57,038 nt of DNA from Porphyromonas bennonis DSM 23058 = JCM 16335 (GCF_000375645.1 NZ_AQWR01000008.1:1-57038), one strand, 5' to 3'. Counted from the first letter of the stretch, positions 1-9,523 are shown. Notes: a model not told the origin generated them from the sequence alone. A program made the numbers and translations.

Positions 1-549
1 AGAGGACAGAGGACACGTATCTTCACCGATCTCGCCGGCAACACCAGGACAGTGTACGAGTTCCCCATGACCCAGATCCACTACGAGGAGCCTCTTCCGG
101 TCGTAACATGGGAGCTGTCAGACGAGGTAAAAGAGGTCAATGGCATCCCCTCCAAGCAGGCGAGGGGCAAGCTCTACGGACGCGAGTGGATCGTCTCCTA
201 TGCGACGGATGTCCCTCTGCCTGTGGGACCGTGGAAGCTCACCGGTCTGCCCGGTCTGGTGACAGAGGCGGTCACGACCGACAGTCTCTTCCACTTCACG
301 CTCATCTCCTTTGCCCTCACCCCCGATGACGAGCGTCCTATCATACCATCACCCTCGGCCGCCTCTTCACCATCCAAGAAACAGTCCAAGAAGGAGGTCC
401 TCCACGCCCTACATCAGTGCGCCACCAACAACCGAGCTTGGCTCAAGAAGCTCTACCCCGTGTCCAGCCAGCCTGAGGAGACCCCGGAGGATCTCCGGCG
501 GATGGCACTCGCACGCAAGTCGTACCAGTATATCGAGCGAGCTGAGTGA
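1..549 (+). CDS. GLPGLI family protein, 5'-truncated by the window edge
   Basis: The reading frame is open from base 1, so the start lies upstream of the window; about 182 residues are present. The signature segment WKLTGLPGLVTEA (about residues 78-90 of the visible part) is the conserved core of the GLPGLI family, with Val in place of the final Ile. A Ser/Lys-rich stretch follows before the C-terminus. Members are exported Bacteroidetes proteins of unknown function, often encoded next to a TonB-receptor-like gene. Here the stop codon overlaps the GTG start of the receptor-like gene by 4 bp, so the two are probably translated together. Family assignment is fairly sure; function is unknown. 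Confidence 0.85.
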   Translation, partial: RGQRTRIFTDLAGNTRTVYEFPMTQIHYEEPLPVVTWELSDEVKEVNGIPSKQARGKLYGREWIVSYATDVPLPVGPWKLTGLPGLVTEAVTTDSLFHFTLISFALTPDDERPIIPSPSAASSPSKKQSKKEVLHALHQCATNNRAWLKKLYPVSSQPEETPEDLRRMALARKSYQYIERAE

Positions 550-3113
550 TCCGGAGGCATCTCCTTTTTCTTCTTCTCCTTCCCCTCACCCTGACCATTG
601 CCACCGCTGAGGAGTGGTGTGGAGTGGTCAGGGACGCCGAGACCGGTGAGGGGATATCGACGGTCCAGATCCTTCTGCTCCGTGGTGAGACCAAGGTGAT
701 CCGCCAGACGATCAGCCGGGAGGACGGCACTTTCTGTCTCGATCTACCCGACTCCAAGTCCGACCTCACGGTCCGCGCCGCACTGATCGGCTACCGGACG
801 GAGGTGGTTCGCTTAGACACCCTCCTCATGAGAGAGGGAAAAGAGATCCTGCTCCACCGGCAGGACTTCAATCTCCCCGAGGTGCAAGTACGGGCAAAAG
901 CCATCGAGCAGCATGGCGACACGGTCAGCTACCGCACCTCCGCCTTTGCACAAGCGATGGACACCAAGCTGGAGGATGTGCTGGCGCGGCTCCCTGATGT
1001 CTCTGTCTCCTCCGGCGGTATGATCTCCTACAAGGGACGAAGCATCAATCGCTTCTACATAGAGAACCTCGACCTCCTCGGCAGTCGATACACCCTTGCC
1101 TCGCGTAACATCCGACCTGAGGATGTCGCCTCCGTACAGATCTACGAGCACCACGAGCCGATCAGGCTGCTCAGGGAGCAGAGCCGATCCGACCGCGCTG
1201 CACTTAATGTGAAGCTCAAGGAGTCTGCCAAGAAGAGGTGGCTCAGGGACCTAAGCGGTGCTGTCGGCGGCTGGCCGCCGATCGGCAAGGTGAGCGGTTC
1301 GCTCATGAACTTCCAGCCCCGGCGGCAGACCATCCTCGTAGCCAAGGGAGACAATACCGGCGATGACATCATCTTCGAGACCCGAGTACAAAACATCGGC
1401 ATGGGGGTGGTCTTCAACCCCTACCAACTCTCCGGAGGACCGGAGAACCTCTTTGCGGAGCGAAAGATCTACAGCACCTTCTTCGGACGCGATCGAAGGC
1501 GCGACAATCAGACCGCCTTCCTCTCCCTCAATCATCTCATCGCCCTGTCCGACAGCGAAACCCTTCGGATCAATCTCAACGGATTCCACGACCGAAACCG
1601 ACTTAGAGAGGAGCGGGAGAGCCACTACTACGACCCTGCGCTCGGATCGATCGACCTCCGAGAGACCACCGACTACCTCTCGAGGCGCAGCGCGACAGAG
1701 AATGAGCTAACCTATGAGCAGAATGGGGAGGAGCTCTATCTCAAGGACATCCTCTCCGTCCGCTACCACCACCTCACCACCGAGGACAACGCTGCCGTCA
1801 ATGGTCAGCCTCGCACCATCGATATGCTCCTCCCCTCCCTCCGGCTCTCCAATTCGCTCACTGCGAAGAAGTTCCTCGGCGGTCACCTCTACACCGCCGC
1901 CCTCGGCATAGGCTATAGTAGCCGTCCTCAGGAGATGACCCTCGCAGGAGAGACTCCCTATCGGCTGCAGTCCGATGACCTCACCGCTGCAGTCGCTCTG
2001 GAGGGCTCCTTTGCCATAGGTCATCATCAGCTCTCCCCACAGATCAGAGGCGGCCTGGAGAGCTATGGGCTTAGGATCGGGGAGCAAGAGCAGGATCCCC
2101 GTAAGGTCCACAGTAAGGAGCTGACCTCCGACCTTTCTGTAGAGTATCGATACCAGAGTAATGGACTGGAACTGAGGCTCACGCCTGCCCTTAGTGCAAG
2201 ACTGCAAGATCTCCCCGGTGGGAGACAGCAACACCTCCTCCCCGGCGTCAGCTCCTCGATCAGGTATGACTGGAGGGGTGGGCGGACACTACTCATCTAC
2301 AGCTTCAGCACCAGCCGACCTGAACTGACTGCCTACTTCCCCCATATGATCCGCGTCGGTCTGACAGACTACCGGGAGGGGATCACGGACCAAGGGGTGA
2401 CACGCTCGCACAACCTACTGCTCCGACAGGAGGGGACAGCGCCGTGGGATCTCTCCTATGTGCTCACCGGTCGAGGAGGGCATGTGACCGCACCGAGGAT
2501 CTACAGTCTCTCTGTCAGGGAGGGCAAGAGGATCCGCTCCTACCTCCCACTCGCCCACAGCGCCCTCTCCGGCGGTCTCTCTGCGGAGCTCTCCAAGTAC
2601 TTCTCTGACCCGATGATCACGCTCAAGGGGACGGTAGGCTGGGACAGCTCCAAGGGCGACACCTACCAGCAGGGACTGATGATTCCCTATAGCGGGTCTG
2701 ACCTCTCATATGGGGCATCCCTGAGCTGGATGGGAAGCACGCTGATGACCCTCGAGTATGGCATCGAGAGCGACCGATCCCGAGTCCACATCGCGGATAG
2801 GGCGACAGACCTCACCACCAAGAGTCTGGAGCAGACACTGCGAGGTACCCTACTCCTCGGCGCGCACTGGGGAGTATCCGCCGACCTCCAGCACCGCTAC
2901 AGCAGTTCGCCCCTATATGACCCCATCAACCAAGTCTTCCTCGACGGCAAGATCTACTACACGAGGGACAAGCTCCGTCTCCAGATCGACCTCACCAACC
3001 TGACCAACGTCCGCTCAGAGTACTACCGCCGGACCGACGGTATCAATAGCAGCAGCCGGCGTACCACTCTCCGCTGTCGGGAGGTGCTTCTTACACTTAC
3101 CCTCAAGCGGTAG
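546..3113 (+). CDS. TonB-dependent receptor-like outer-membrane protein (GLPGLI partner)
   Basis: An 855-residue protein with a signal peptide (hydrophobic residues 5-21), a carboxypeptidase-regulatory-like beta-sandwich (about 24-105, including SREDGTFCL) and a plug-like segment (about 115-225, with DVLARLPDVSV and YIENLDLLGSRY). The rest is rich in alternating polar and aromatic residues, as in a 22-strand barrel. It starts at GTG 546, inside the stop codon of the GLPGLI gene; no ATG is better placed. No TonB box or SusD partner is visible, so the ligand cannot be named. Possible roles are transport or surface assembly with the GLPGLI protein. An intergenic repeat array follows the stop codon. 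Confidence 0.85.
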   Translation: MIRRHLLFLLLLPLTLTIATAEEWCGVVRDAETGEGISTVQILLLRGETKVIRQTISREDGTFCLDLPDSKSDLTVRAALIGYRTEVVRLDTLLMREGKEILLHRQDFNLPEVQVRAKAIEQHGDTVSYRTSAFAQAMDTKLEDVLARLPDVSVSSGGMISYKGRSINRFYIENLDLLGSRYTLASRNIRPEDVASVQIYEHHEPIRLLREQSRSDRAALNVKLKESAKKRWLRDLSGAVGGWPPIGKVSGSLMNFQPRRQTILVAKGDNTGDDIIFETRVQNIGMGVVFNPYQLSGGPENLFAERKIYSTFFGRDRRRDNQTAFLSLNHLIALSDSETLRINLNGFHDRNRLREERESHYYDPALGSIDLRETTDYLSRRSATENELTYEQNGEELYLKDILSVRYHHLTTEDNAAVNGQPRTIDMLLPSLRLSNSLTAKKFLGGHLYTAALGIGYSSRPQEMTLAGETPYRLQSDDLTAAVALEGSFAIGHHQLSPQIRGGLESYGLRIGEQEQDPRKVHSKELTSDLSVEYRYQSNGLELRLTPALSARLQDLPGGRQQHLLPGVSSSIRYDWRGGRTLLIYSFSTSRPELTAYFPHMIRVGLTDYREGITDQGVTRSHNLLLRQEGTAPWDLSYVLTGRGGHVTAPRIYSLSVREGKRIRSYLPLAHSALSGGLSAELSKYFSDPMITLKGTVGWDSSKGDTYQQGLMIPYSGSDLSYGASLSWMGSTLMTLEYGIESDRSRVHIADRATDLTTKSLEQTLRGTLLLGAHWGVSADLQHRYSSSPLYDPINQVFLDGKIYYTRDKLRLQIDLTNLTNVRSEYYRRTDGINSSSRRTTLRCREVLLTLTLKR

Positions 3114-3192
3114 GCCCCCAAGCCCTTGCCGCCGTCCCTCTCCAACCCAATTATTCCAAGAGCAGTTTTTTCTCACGACTTCAGGGTCATAA

Positions 3193-3274
3193 CTAATAGC
3201 GGTAATAGAGAAATCTGTTACCGCTATTAGAGAAATCTATTATCGGTATTAGTCACGCCTATTACCGGTAATAG
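3193..3274. repeat. Palindrome array 1: four 16-bp palindromes at 22-bp period
   Basis: Four units lie at 3193-3208 (CTAATAGCGGTAATAG), 3215-3230 (CTGTTACCGCTATTAG), 3237-3252 (CTATTATCGGTATTAG) and 3259-3274 (CTATTACCGGTAATAG), each separated by exactly 6 bp. Units 1 and 2 are near-perfect reverse complements of each other (15 of 16), including the changed central G/C positions. The array sits between the receptor gene and ffh, upstream of the ffh promoter-like box. The same unit recurs at 12170, 20961 and 48359. The remainder of 3114-3415 shows nothing else I can name. Confidence 0.9.
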
Positions 3275-3342
3275 AAATAGCCCAGAAGGTGTGAGGTAAC
3301 TTCCCTGTGAATCTCAGCCGCATACGGATGATGCTTTTTTGG

Positions 3343-3350
3343 TAGATTTG
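3343..3350 (+). promoter_or_regulatory. Bacteroidetes -7 box (TAGATTTG) before ffh
   Basis: TAGATTTG fits the Bacteroidetes -7 consensus TAnnTTTG and lies 65 bp before the ffh ATG. No good -33 TTTG is seen at the usual spacing, so this rests on the -7 match and position alone. Confidence 0.4.
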
Positions 3351-3415
3351 CAAGGTTATGGGCGGGCCGATGGCTCGCAATCGATAATAGCTTGTACTAG
3401 TAGTAGCAACAACAT

Positions 3416-4768
3416 ATGTTTGAAAGTCTATCGGACCGACTTCTTGAGTCCTTTAAGAACCTTAAGGGTGAGGGATCCATCACAGAGCTTAATGTCGCTG
3501 ACACCGTCAAGGACATACGTAAAGCCTTGCTGGAGGCGGATGTCAATTACTCCGTCGCCTCCGACTTTACGAAGAGAGTCCTCGACCAGGCGATGGGCGA
3601 GAAGGTGGTCTCCTCCATCAAGCCGGGGCAGAAGCTGGTCCAGATCGTCCACAACGAGCTGACGCTCTGCATGGGCGGCGCTGAAGAGGAGCTGAAGACC
3701 GATGCGGACCCCAATATCATCCTAATGTCGGGTCTGCAAGGCTCAGGTAAGACCACATTTGCCGGCAAGCTCGCCAATATGCTGCACAAGAAGAAGGGAC
3801 TGAAGCCTCTTCTTGTCGCCGGGGACGTTTATCGTCCGGCTGCCATCGAGCAGCTGAAGGTGATCGCCGCTCAGATCGGCATACCGGTATACAGCGAGGA
3901 GGGCAATCAGGATCCGGTGGCAATCGCTGAGCGGGCGCTCGCCTTTGCGAAGATGAACGGTCGCGACACGATCATCATCGATACTGCCGGCCGCCTCGCC
4001 GTGGATGACGTGCTGATGACCGAGATCGCCAATATCAAGGCGGCGGTCAGACCGACGCAGATCCTCTTCGTCGTCGACTCGATGACGGGACAGGATGCGG
4101 TGAATACGGCGAAGGAATTCAATGACCGGCTCGACTTCGACGGCGTAGTGCTGACAAAGCTGGACGGTGATACCCGAGGTGGTGCTGCACTCTCGATCCG
4201 CACGGTGGTCGACAAACCGATCCTCTTCATCGGTACGGGAGAGAAGATGGAGGCAATCGACGTCTTTTACCCCACCCGTATGGCGGACCGCATCCTCGGG
4301 ATGGGCGATGTCGTCTCCCTCGTCGAGCGGATGGAGCAGCAGTACGATGAGAAGAAGGCTGCTCAGCTGGAGAGCAAGATCAGGAAGAATAAGTTTGACT
4401 TCGACGACTTCCTTGATCAGATCCAGCAGATCAAGAAGATGGGCAACCTCAAGGATCTCTTGGCTATGATCCCCGGTGTCGGCAGTGCGATCAAGGATCT
4501 CGACGTGGACGACAGTGCCTTCAGCGGCATCGAGGCAATAATCCGCTCGATGACGCCCGAGGAGCGCGCCAATCCTGACATCATCAACGCTGAGCGGCGG
4601 AAGCGTATCGCTGCAGGTAGCGGGAAGGACATACAGGAGGTGAATCGCCTGATCAAGCAATTTAACTCCGCCAAGAAGATGATGAAGAAGATGAGCAGCC
4701 TCGGTCTCAATGGCAAGGGCGCTCCCTCTATGGCTCAGATGCGACAGCAGATGAGAGGCGGCAGATGA
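3416..4768 (+). CDS. ffh: Signal recognition particle GTPase Ffh (SRP54)
   Basis: A 450-residue GTPase of normal Ffh length. With 4.5S RNA it binds signal sequences of nascent inner-membrane proteins and delivers ribosomes to FtsY. The N domain (about 1-90) is followed by the G domain with P-loop SGLQGSGKTT (about 104-113), DTAGR (about 189-193) and TKLDGDTRGG (about 247-256). The M domain (about 300-440) is rich in Met and Lys near the C-terminus, including KKMMKKMSSLG. ATG 3416 follows a leader of about 60 bp from a -7 box. folD starts 36 bp downstream on the same strand and may be co-transcribed. Confidence 0.97.
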   Translation: MFESLSDRLLESFKNLKGEGSITELNVADTVKDIRKALLEADVNYSVASDFTKRVLDQAMGEKVVSSIKPGQKLVQIVHNELTLCMGGAEEELKTDADPNIILMSGLQGSGKTTFAGKLANMLHKKKGLKPLLVAGDVYRPAAIEQLKVIAAQIGIPVYSEEGNQDPVAIAERALAFAKMNGRDTIIIDTAGRLAVDDVLMTEIANIKAAVRPTQILFVVDSMTGQDAVNTAKEFNDRLDFDGVVLTKLDGDTRGGAALSIRTVVDKPILFIGTGEKMEAIDVFYPTRMADRILGMGDVVSLVERMEQQYDEKKAAQLESKIRKNKFDFDDFLDQIQQIKKMGNLKDLLAMIPGVGSAIKDLDVDDSAFSGIEAIIRSMTPEERANPDIINAERRKRIAAGSGKDIQEVNRLIKQFNSAKKMMKKMSSLGLNGKGAPSMAQMRQQMRGGR

Positions 4769-4804
4769 GATAATCACTTTTTACCAAAATAGTCACACAA
4801 CATT

Positions 4805-5704
4805 ATGGAAACACCCTACACACTGCTCGATGGCAAGGAGATCAATCGGCAGATGAGAGAGGAGATCAAGGCAGAGGTGGAGAAGATGGTCGCCGAGGGA
4901 CACAAGTCTCCCCGACTGATCGCCGTCCTCGTCGGCCACGATGGTGGCAGCGAGACCTACGTGCACAATAAGATGATCACCTGCGAGGCGTGCGGGATCC
5001 GCAGCGAGACCCTGCGCTTCGAGGCAGACATCACGGAGGAGGAGCTGCTCAAGGAGGTCGCAAAGCTCAATGCGGACGACGACCTCGACGGCTTCATCGT
5101 CCAGCTGCCACTGCCTAAGCATATCGATGCGCAGAAGGTGATCGAGGCGATTGACCCCAAAAAGGACGTAGACGGCTTCCACCCGACCAATGTCGGTAAG
5201 CTCTCCATCGGACTGCCGGGCTTTGTCTCCGCCACCCCCTTCGGCATCTGCGAGCTGCTGAGGCGGTACAACATCAGCACCGATGGTAAGCACGTAGTGG
5301 TGCTGGGCCGGAGCGACATCGTCGGTAAGCCGGTGGCACAGCTGCTGCTTCACAAGGACAATCCCGGCAATGCGACCGTGACGGTCTGCCACAGCCACAC
5401 GAAGGACATCGCCTTCTACACCCGTCATGCCGACGTGATCATCGCCGCCCTGGGTCAGCCCCACTTCGTCAAGGCCGATATGGTCAAGGAGGGCGCTGTA
5501 GTGATCGATGTAGGCACGACCCGTGTACCGGATGCCTCGAGAGCGAAGGGCTTCCGCCTCTGTGGTGACGTAGACTTTGACAACGTCGCACCGAAGTGCT
5601 CCTACATCACCCCCGTGCCGGGAGGTGTGGGCCCGATGACGATCATCGCACTGCTTCATAACACCCTCCTCGCCGCTCGGCGCAATAGGGGGCTCGAGAA
5701 GTAA
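4805..5704 (+). CDS. folD: Bifunctional methylenetetrahydrofolate dehydrogenase/cyclohydrolase FolD
   Basis: A 299-residue cytoplasmic enzyme that oxidises 5,10-methylene-THF to methenyl-THF with NADP and hydrolyses it to 10-formyl-THF. The N-terminal catalytic half carries the substrate-loop Tyr and Lys (YVHNK, about 56-60) and [10 protein letters not shown] (about 95-104). The Rossmann half carries [11 protein letters not shown] (about 166-176) and the closing [10 protein letters not shown] (about 269-278). Length and motifs are typical of the family. It follows ffh by 36 bp. A folate gene (folB) lies elsewhere in the window, not in this unit. Confidence 0.97.
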   Translation: METPYTLLDGKEINRQMREEIKAEVEKMVAEGHKSPRLIAVLVGHDGGSETYVHNKMITCEACGIRSETLRFEADITEEELLKEVAKLNADDDLDGFIVQLPLPKHIDAQKVIEAIDPKKDVDGFHPTNVGKLSIGLPGFVSATPFGICELLRRYNISTDGKHVVVLGRSDIVGKPVAQLLLHKDNPGNATVTVCHSHTKDIAFYTRHADVIIAALGQPHFVKADMVKEGAVVIDVGTTRVPDASRAKGFRLCGDVDFDNVAPKCSYITPVPGGVGPMTIIALLHNTLLAARRNRGLEK

Positions 5705-5763
5705 GTCCCGAACTTTGCCTTGAGGGAAGCAATACTTGTAATGCACGATTAGGAGAAAGAGGG

Positions 5764-7917
5764 ATGACCGAGGTCATGCGGGAGACTCCCCATCAGACAT
5801 CGGTCATCTCCTCCTTATTACACGCCAGCTCATCAGATGATATGAAGAAGGTACATCGCACCACCGCTCTCTGGACGTTCGTCGCCATCCTTGCCACGGC
5901 GGCGATCCTGGCACTGTGCTACCCGGGAGGTCAGTCACACTTCAAGTACAAGTATGCGGTCAATCAGCCCTGGCGCTATCAGGACGTGCTGATCGCTCCA
6001 TACGACTTCGAGGTGAGGAAGAGTCCGGAGGCGGTACAGCAGGAGCAGGCTTACATAGAGGCACACAAGGATCTCTACTTCTCATATAATAAAGAGGTGT
6101 ACGGGCAGCAGAAGAATCAGCTGCTCGAGGCCTATCACGATGCTAAGCTGCCCCGGGTGATCATGGAGCACAGCAGCTACGTCGCCTATCTGCTGAGAGA
6201 GCTGGAGCACTTCTACGACCTCGGCATGGTGGATCCGACGGAGGTGGAGCAGCTCTCTGACTCCGCCAAGGTCTTTGTGATCGGCAAGGACAATGTGGCT
6301 CGGGAGCGCCAGCTCTCGGACCTGATTACGACGACGGAGGCATACGACTCGATCATAGCTAAGGCTCCCAAGGGGCTCGACAGCCTCACGCTGCGTCAGG
6401 CAGACCTGACGGCGCTGCTGATGCCCAATGTGATCTACGACACCGATCAGACGAGCCGTATGGCGGACGCCCGCATCGCGTCAATCAATGAGGTGCTGGG
6501 GGTGGTCTTCAAGGGAACGAAGATCGTCGGCCTCGGCGAGATGGTCACCCCCGAGATCTACCAGCAGCTCAAGGGGTATGAGGCAGCCTACAACGAGTAT
6601 GCCCGAAGTACGTCAGACATAGTGATCATCCGGCTGGGGCTTCTGGCACTGATCGCCGGCACGCTCCTGGGACTCTACTTCTACCTCCGGATCGCCCGTC
6701 CTGACCTGATGAGTGAGCGACGCAACAGGTTCTTTTTACTCCTACAGGTACTTCTCTTCCCAGCAGCCTCCTACCTACTGGCTCCGATCTCACCGATGGT
6801 GGTCTATGTGATCCCCTACTGTATGGTGCTGATCCTGACTCGAGTGGTGATGGACGGGCGCACTGCCTTGGTGACCTTTATCACGGCCGTGCTCCTCAGC
6901 ACCCTCGTGGTGCCTGATGCCGCCCTCTTCCTCCTACTCCAGGTGATCAGCGGGGCGGTAGTACTGGCGACGCTGTCTGACATTTCTCAGAGGCGAGACC
7001 TGATCTACTCCGCGGTGTGGGTGCCCTTTGTCCAGATCGCCGTCTACACCGCCTACACGCTTGCTATGGAGGGGACGCTTGCGGGTTTTGATATCAATCT
7101 GGTGTGGTACTTTGCGATCGGCTTCATCTTCCTGATGTTCTCTTATCCACTCCTCTATATGGTGGAGAAGGTCTTTGGCTACATCACGCCGATCAGCCTC
7201 GTGGAGCTGGGTGACATCAGCAAGCCGCTCCTCAAGAGGGAGAGCGAGGTGGCTCCGGGGACCTTCCAGCACGTGCTCAATGTCTCGATACTCAGCACCG
7301 CCGCGATCTCCAAGATCGGTGGCAACGTGCAGCTGACCCGCACCGGCGCACTCTACCACGATATCGGGAAGATGAAAAACCCGATCTACTTCACGGAGAA
7401 CCAGGGCGGAGAGAATAATCCCCACTTCAAGCTCCGCCCCGAGGAAAGCGCCAAAATCATCATCAGCCACGTCACGGACGGGGTGGAGATGGCTCGTAAT
7501 GCGAAGCTCCCCGAGCAGATCATCGACTTTATCCGTACACACCATGGTCTCGGGATGACGAAGTACTTCTACATCCAGTACTGTAATGAGCACCCGGGTG
7601 AGGTGGTGGACGAGAGTATGTTCCGCTACCCGGGACCCAACCCCTGGACACGCGAGCAGGGCGTGATGATGCTGGCGGATCAGGTGGAGGCCTCATCCCG
7701 CAGCCTCAAGGAGATGAATGAGGAGATCCTCACCAATCACATCGACAAGATCGTCGATGGCATTGTTAGTGGTGGTTACCTGCGGAATACTCCACTGACA
7801 CTTAAGGACATCGAGATGATCAAGCAGGTCTTCCTCGATAAGCTCCGGACGATGAACCACTCTCGGATCAAGTACCCTGAGCTGAATAAGGAGGCCAAGG
7901 CTGCCCAAGCCAAGTGA
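5764..7917 (+). CDS. 7TM-HD family phosphohydrolase (PgpH/YqfF type)
   Basis: A 717-residue membrane protein: one TM (about 38-56), a large extracytoplasmic domain (about 60-285), about seven TMs (about 288-485) and a cytoplasmic HD domain. The HD metal-binding residues are visible in LYHDIGKMKNP (about 529-539) and in the later THHG. In Firmicutes this architecture is the cyclic-di-AMP phosphodiesterase PgpH; that activity is inferred here, not shown. ATG 5764 has an AGGAGA about 8 bp upstream and is used; ATG 5842 (MKKVHRTT) is an alternative that would drop 26 residues. The sigma-factor gene starts 13 bp after the stop. Confidence 0.92.
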   Translation: MTEVMRETPHQTSVISSLLHASSSDDMKKVHRTTALWTFVAILATAAILALCYPGGQSHFKYKYAVNQPWRYQDVLIAPYDFEVRKSPEAVQQEQAYIEAHKDLYFSYNKEVYGQQKNQLLEAYHDAKLPRVIMEHSSYVAYLLRELEHFYDLGMVDPTEVEQLSDSAKVFVIGKDNVARERQLSDLITTTEAYDSIIAKAPKGLDSLTLRQADLTALLMPNVIYDTDQTSRMADARIASINEVLGVVFKGTKIVGLGEMVTPEIYQQLKGYEAAYNEYARSTSDIVIIRLGLLALIAGTLLGLYFYLRIARPDLMSERRNRFFLLLQVLLFPAASYLLAPISPMVVYVIPYCMVLILTRVVMDGRTALVTFITAVLLSTLVVPDAALFLLLQVISGAVVLATLSDISQRRDLIYSAVWVPFVQIAVYTAYTLAMEGTLAGFDINLVWYFAIGFIFLMFSYPLLYMVEKVFGYITPISLVELGDISKPLLKRESEVAPGTFQHVLNVSILSTAAISKIGGNVQLTRTGALYHDIGKMKNPIYFTENQGGENNPHFKLRPEESAKIIISHVTDGVEMARNAKLPEQIIDFIRTHHGLGMTKYFYIQYCNEHPGEVVDESMFRYPGPNPWTREQGVMMLADQVEASSRSLKEMNEEILTNHIDKIVDGIVSGGYLRNTPLTLKDIEMIKQVFLDKLRTMNHSRIKYPELNKEAKAAQAK

Positions 7918-7930
7918 GCCCGACACGCCC

Positions 7931-8500
7931 TTGAAGATCAGTCCTGACATACCCGAGGAGGAGCTGATAGAGCTCGCAAGACAGCCGGAGACCCAAGAGG
8001 AGGCCTTCCGCCTCATCGTCGACCGCTACTCGCCGATGCTCTACGCTGTGATCCGTCGTGTGCTCATCACCCACGACGACACCAATGACGCCCTGCAAAA
8101 TACGCTGATCAAGGTGTGGAAAAACCTTGGTCGCTTCGAGGGCAAGTCCAAGCTCACCACCTGGATGTACACCATTGCACTCAATGAAGCACGCTCGCTC
8201 CTCAGGCGAAACCGACCCGAGCGTCAGTTGCCCATGGAGACCGATACCTACAGCCTCGCTGAGACGCTGACCAGCGATCCTTACTTCGATGGCGATGAGG
8301 CGGAGATCCAGTTAATGGAGGCGATAGAGAAACTCCCCGAGAAGCAGAGGACAACCTTTGAGCTACGGTACTTCGAGGAACTGCCCTATGCCGAGATCTC
8401 GGAGATCACCGGCACCAGTGTCGGGGCGCTTAAGGCAAATTATCACCACGCCACTCAGAAGCTGTATAAGTATCTGGGTGTGGTGGAGGATGAGGATTAA
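7931..8500 (+). CDS. ECF-type RNA polymerase sigma factor
   Basis: A 189-residue group 4 sigma factor. Region 2 (about 25-90) includes DALQNTLIKVWKNLGRFEG and TWMYTIALNEARSLLRR, which bind the -10 element and core polymerase. Region 4 (about 125-180) includes LPEKQRTTFELRYFEELPY and the helix-turn-helix GTSVGALKANYHHA. The start is TTG 7931, because the next in-frame ATG (in SPMLY) lies inside region 2 and there is no upstream ATG or GTG before the 7TM-HD stop. No clear Shine-Dalgarno site is seen, so the start is the weak point. It is followed by a one-TM protein and a small exported protein, a usual sigma/anti-sigma layout. Confidence 0.93.
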   Translation: MKISPDIPEEELIELARQPETQEEAFRLIVDRYSPMLYAVIRRVLITHDDTNDALQNTLIKVWKNLGRFEGKSKLTTWMYTIALNEARSLLRRNRPERQLPMETDTYSLAETLTSDPYFDGDEAEIQLMEAIEKLPEKQRTTFELRYFEELPYAEISEITGTSVGALKANYHHATQKLYKYLGVVEDED

Positions 8501-8577
8501 ACTTTTCTCCCTACGGAGGATCTCACAAATGTACCGGGTAACCAAGAGATACGATTAGAAAAGTCTATCAGATAAAT

Positions 8578-8991
8578 ATGAGTATAAAGAAGACTCCCCT
8601 AAGAAGCCGCAATATCATTAAGTTCAACGACCCCGCACGGCACTTCTCTGTACCCGATGGGTACTTCGAGGGACTGGCGGATCGCGTCAAGCAACGGATT
8701 GAGACGATAGAGCGAGTGGAGGAGCGACTGAATCACCGTAACCGAAGCGAGAGACGGAGGTCCCGCAGGCGCCTCTACATAGCCGTCGCCTCTGTGGTGG
8801 CGGTGCTGCTCGCCGTCCCGCTGGTCTATACCACCGGTATCGTGAAGATCCAGGACGAGGAGACGACGCTCTCGGGACGCAATGACGACCTGGAGCGCTA
8901 CGAGCAGTACAGCGACCAGGACTACAGGGACTACCTCTCCGAAGACATAGCAGACGACTATTACCTCGATGCTACCTACGGCAGCCTCTGA
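8578..8991 (+). CDS. Single-pass membrane protein, probable anti-sigma factor
   Basis: A 137-residue protein with a basic cytosolic N-terminal part (about 1-62, with VPDGYFEGLADRV and a cluster RRRSRRRL), one TM helix (about 64-83) and an acidic Asp/Glu/Tyr-rich C-terminal tail outside (about 88-137). The segment FSVPDGYFEGL is common in short Bacteroidetes proteins encoded right after ECF sigma factors. I infer that it holds the sigma factor at the membrane; there is no zinc-binding anti-sigma motif to prove it. It lies 77 bp after the sigma gene and 26 bp before the next gene. Confidence 0.7.
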   Translation: MSIKKTPLRSRNIIKFNDPARHFSVPDGYFEGLADRVKQRIETIERVEERLNHRNRSERRRSRRRLYIAVASVVAVLLAVPLVYTTGIVKIQDEETTLSGRNDDLERYEQYSDQDYRDYLSEDIADDYYLDATYGSL

Positions 8992-9017
8992 TCTCACAGC
9001 TCACCCACACCATTCCC

Positions 9018-9506
9018 ATGAATAGACTAATACTCACCCTTATATTCCTCTTTCTCCTCCTTCCCCTGTCACTCTGCAAGGCTCACGGCAGCGCCATGGC
9101 ACAGTTAGCACCGCAGCGGGTAACCGCCGGAGCCTCAGCAGATGTCATCCCTAAGGCGGAGCAGATACGTCAGGAGTGCGTAGCCTACGTGGTCCGCACC
9201 TGTCGACTCAATGCGGATGAGGAGAAAGCTCTGGACACCGAGCTGGCACGCTATGACCGAAAGAAGATGATCCTCTGGAAAGAGCGAGCAGAGCTCCTTG
9301 AGCTGCTTGAGGATGAAGACCTGAGCGACTATAAGTATGGGAAGACGCTGGAGAGGGTACTCAATCTGGACGTCGAGCTGAAGAAGTGTCGCCTGCACCT
9401 GTATCTCTCACTGAAGCCATACTTCCAGAATAAAAAACTCGGCGAGATCTACATCGCCATCAAGGACTTCAAGCAGGACTTCTCCACCAGACAGGGAGAG
9501 CTATAA
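9018..9506 (+). CDS. Small exported helical protein, Spy/CpxP-like
   Basis: A 162-residue protein with a strong signal peptide (hydrophobic 4-20, then CKAHGSAMAQ). The mature part is almost wholly helical and charged, with LNADEEKALDTEL and YDRKKMILWKERAELLELL, and no cysteines after residue about 58. It resembles the periplasmic Spy/CpxP-type helical proteins that often follow ECF sigma and anti-sigma genes in Bacteroidetes. I infer a periplasmic stress sensor or chaperone role. It ends the unit; a strong terminator follows 17 bp later. Confidence 0.65.
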   Translation: MNRLILTLIFLFLLLPLSLCKAHGSAMAQLAPQRVTAGASADVIPKAEQIRQECVAYVVRTCRLNADEEKALDTELARYDRKKMILWKERAELLELLEDEDLSDYKYGKTLERVLNLDVELKKCRLHLYLSLKPYFQNKKLGEIYIAIKDFKQDFSTRQGEL

Positions 9507-9523
9507 AGTCACGTTACTATACA

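Noticed and set aside
3193-3274. CRISPR array
   Set aside because: Units of 16 bp with 6-bp spacers are far too short, the units are palindromes, and no cas gene is present anywhere in the window.
3743-4777. 344-codon minus-strand frame opposite ffh
   Set aside because: Ffh motifs are intact on the plus strand. The antisense product has the His/Leu/Asp-rich composition of a mirror frame.
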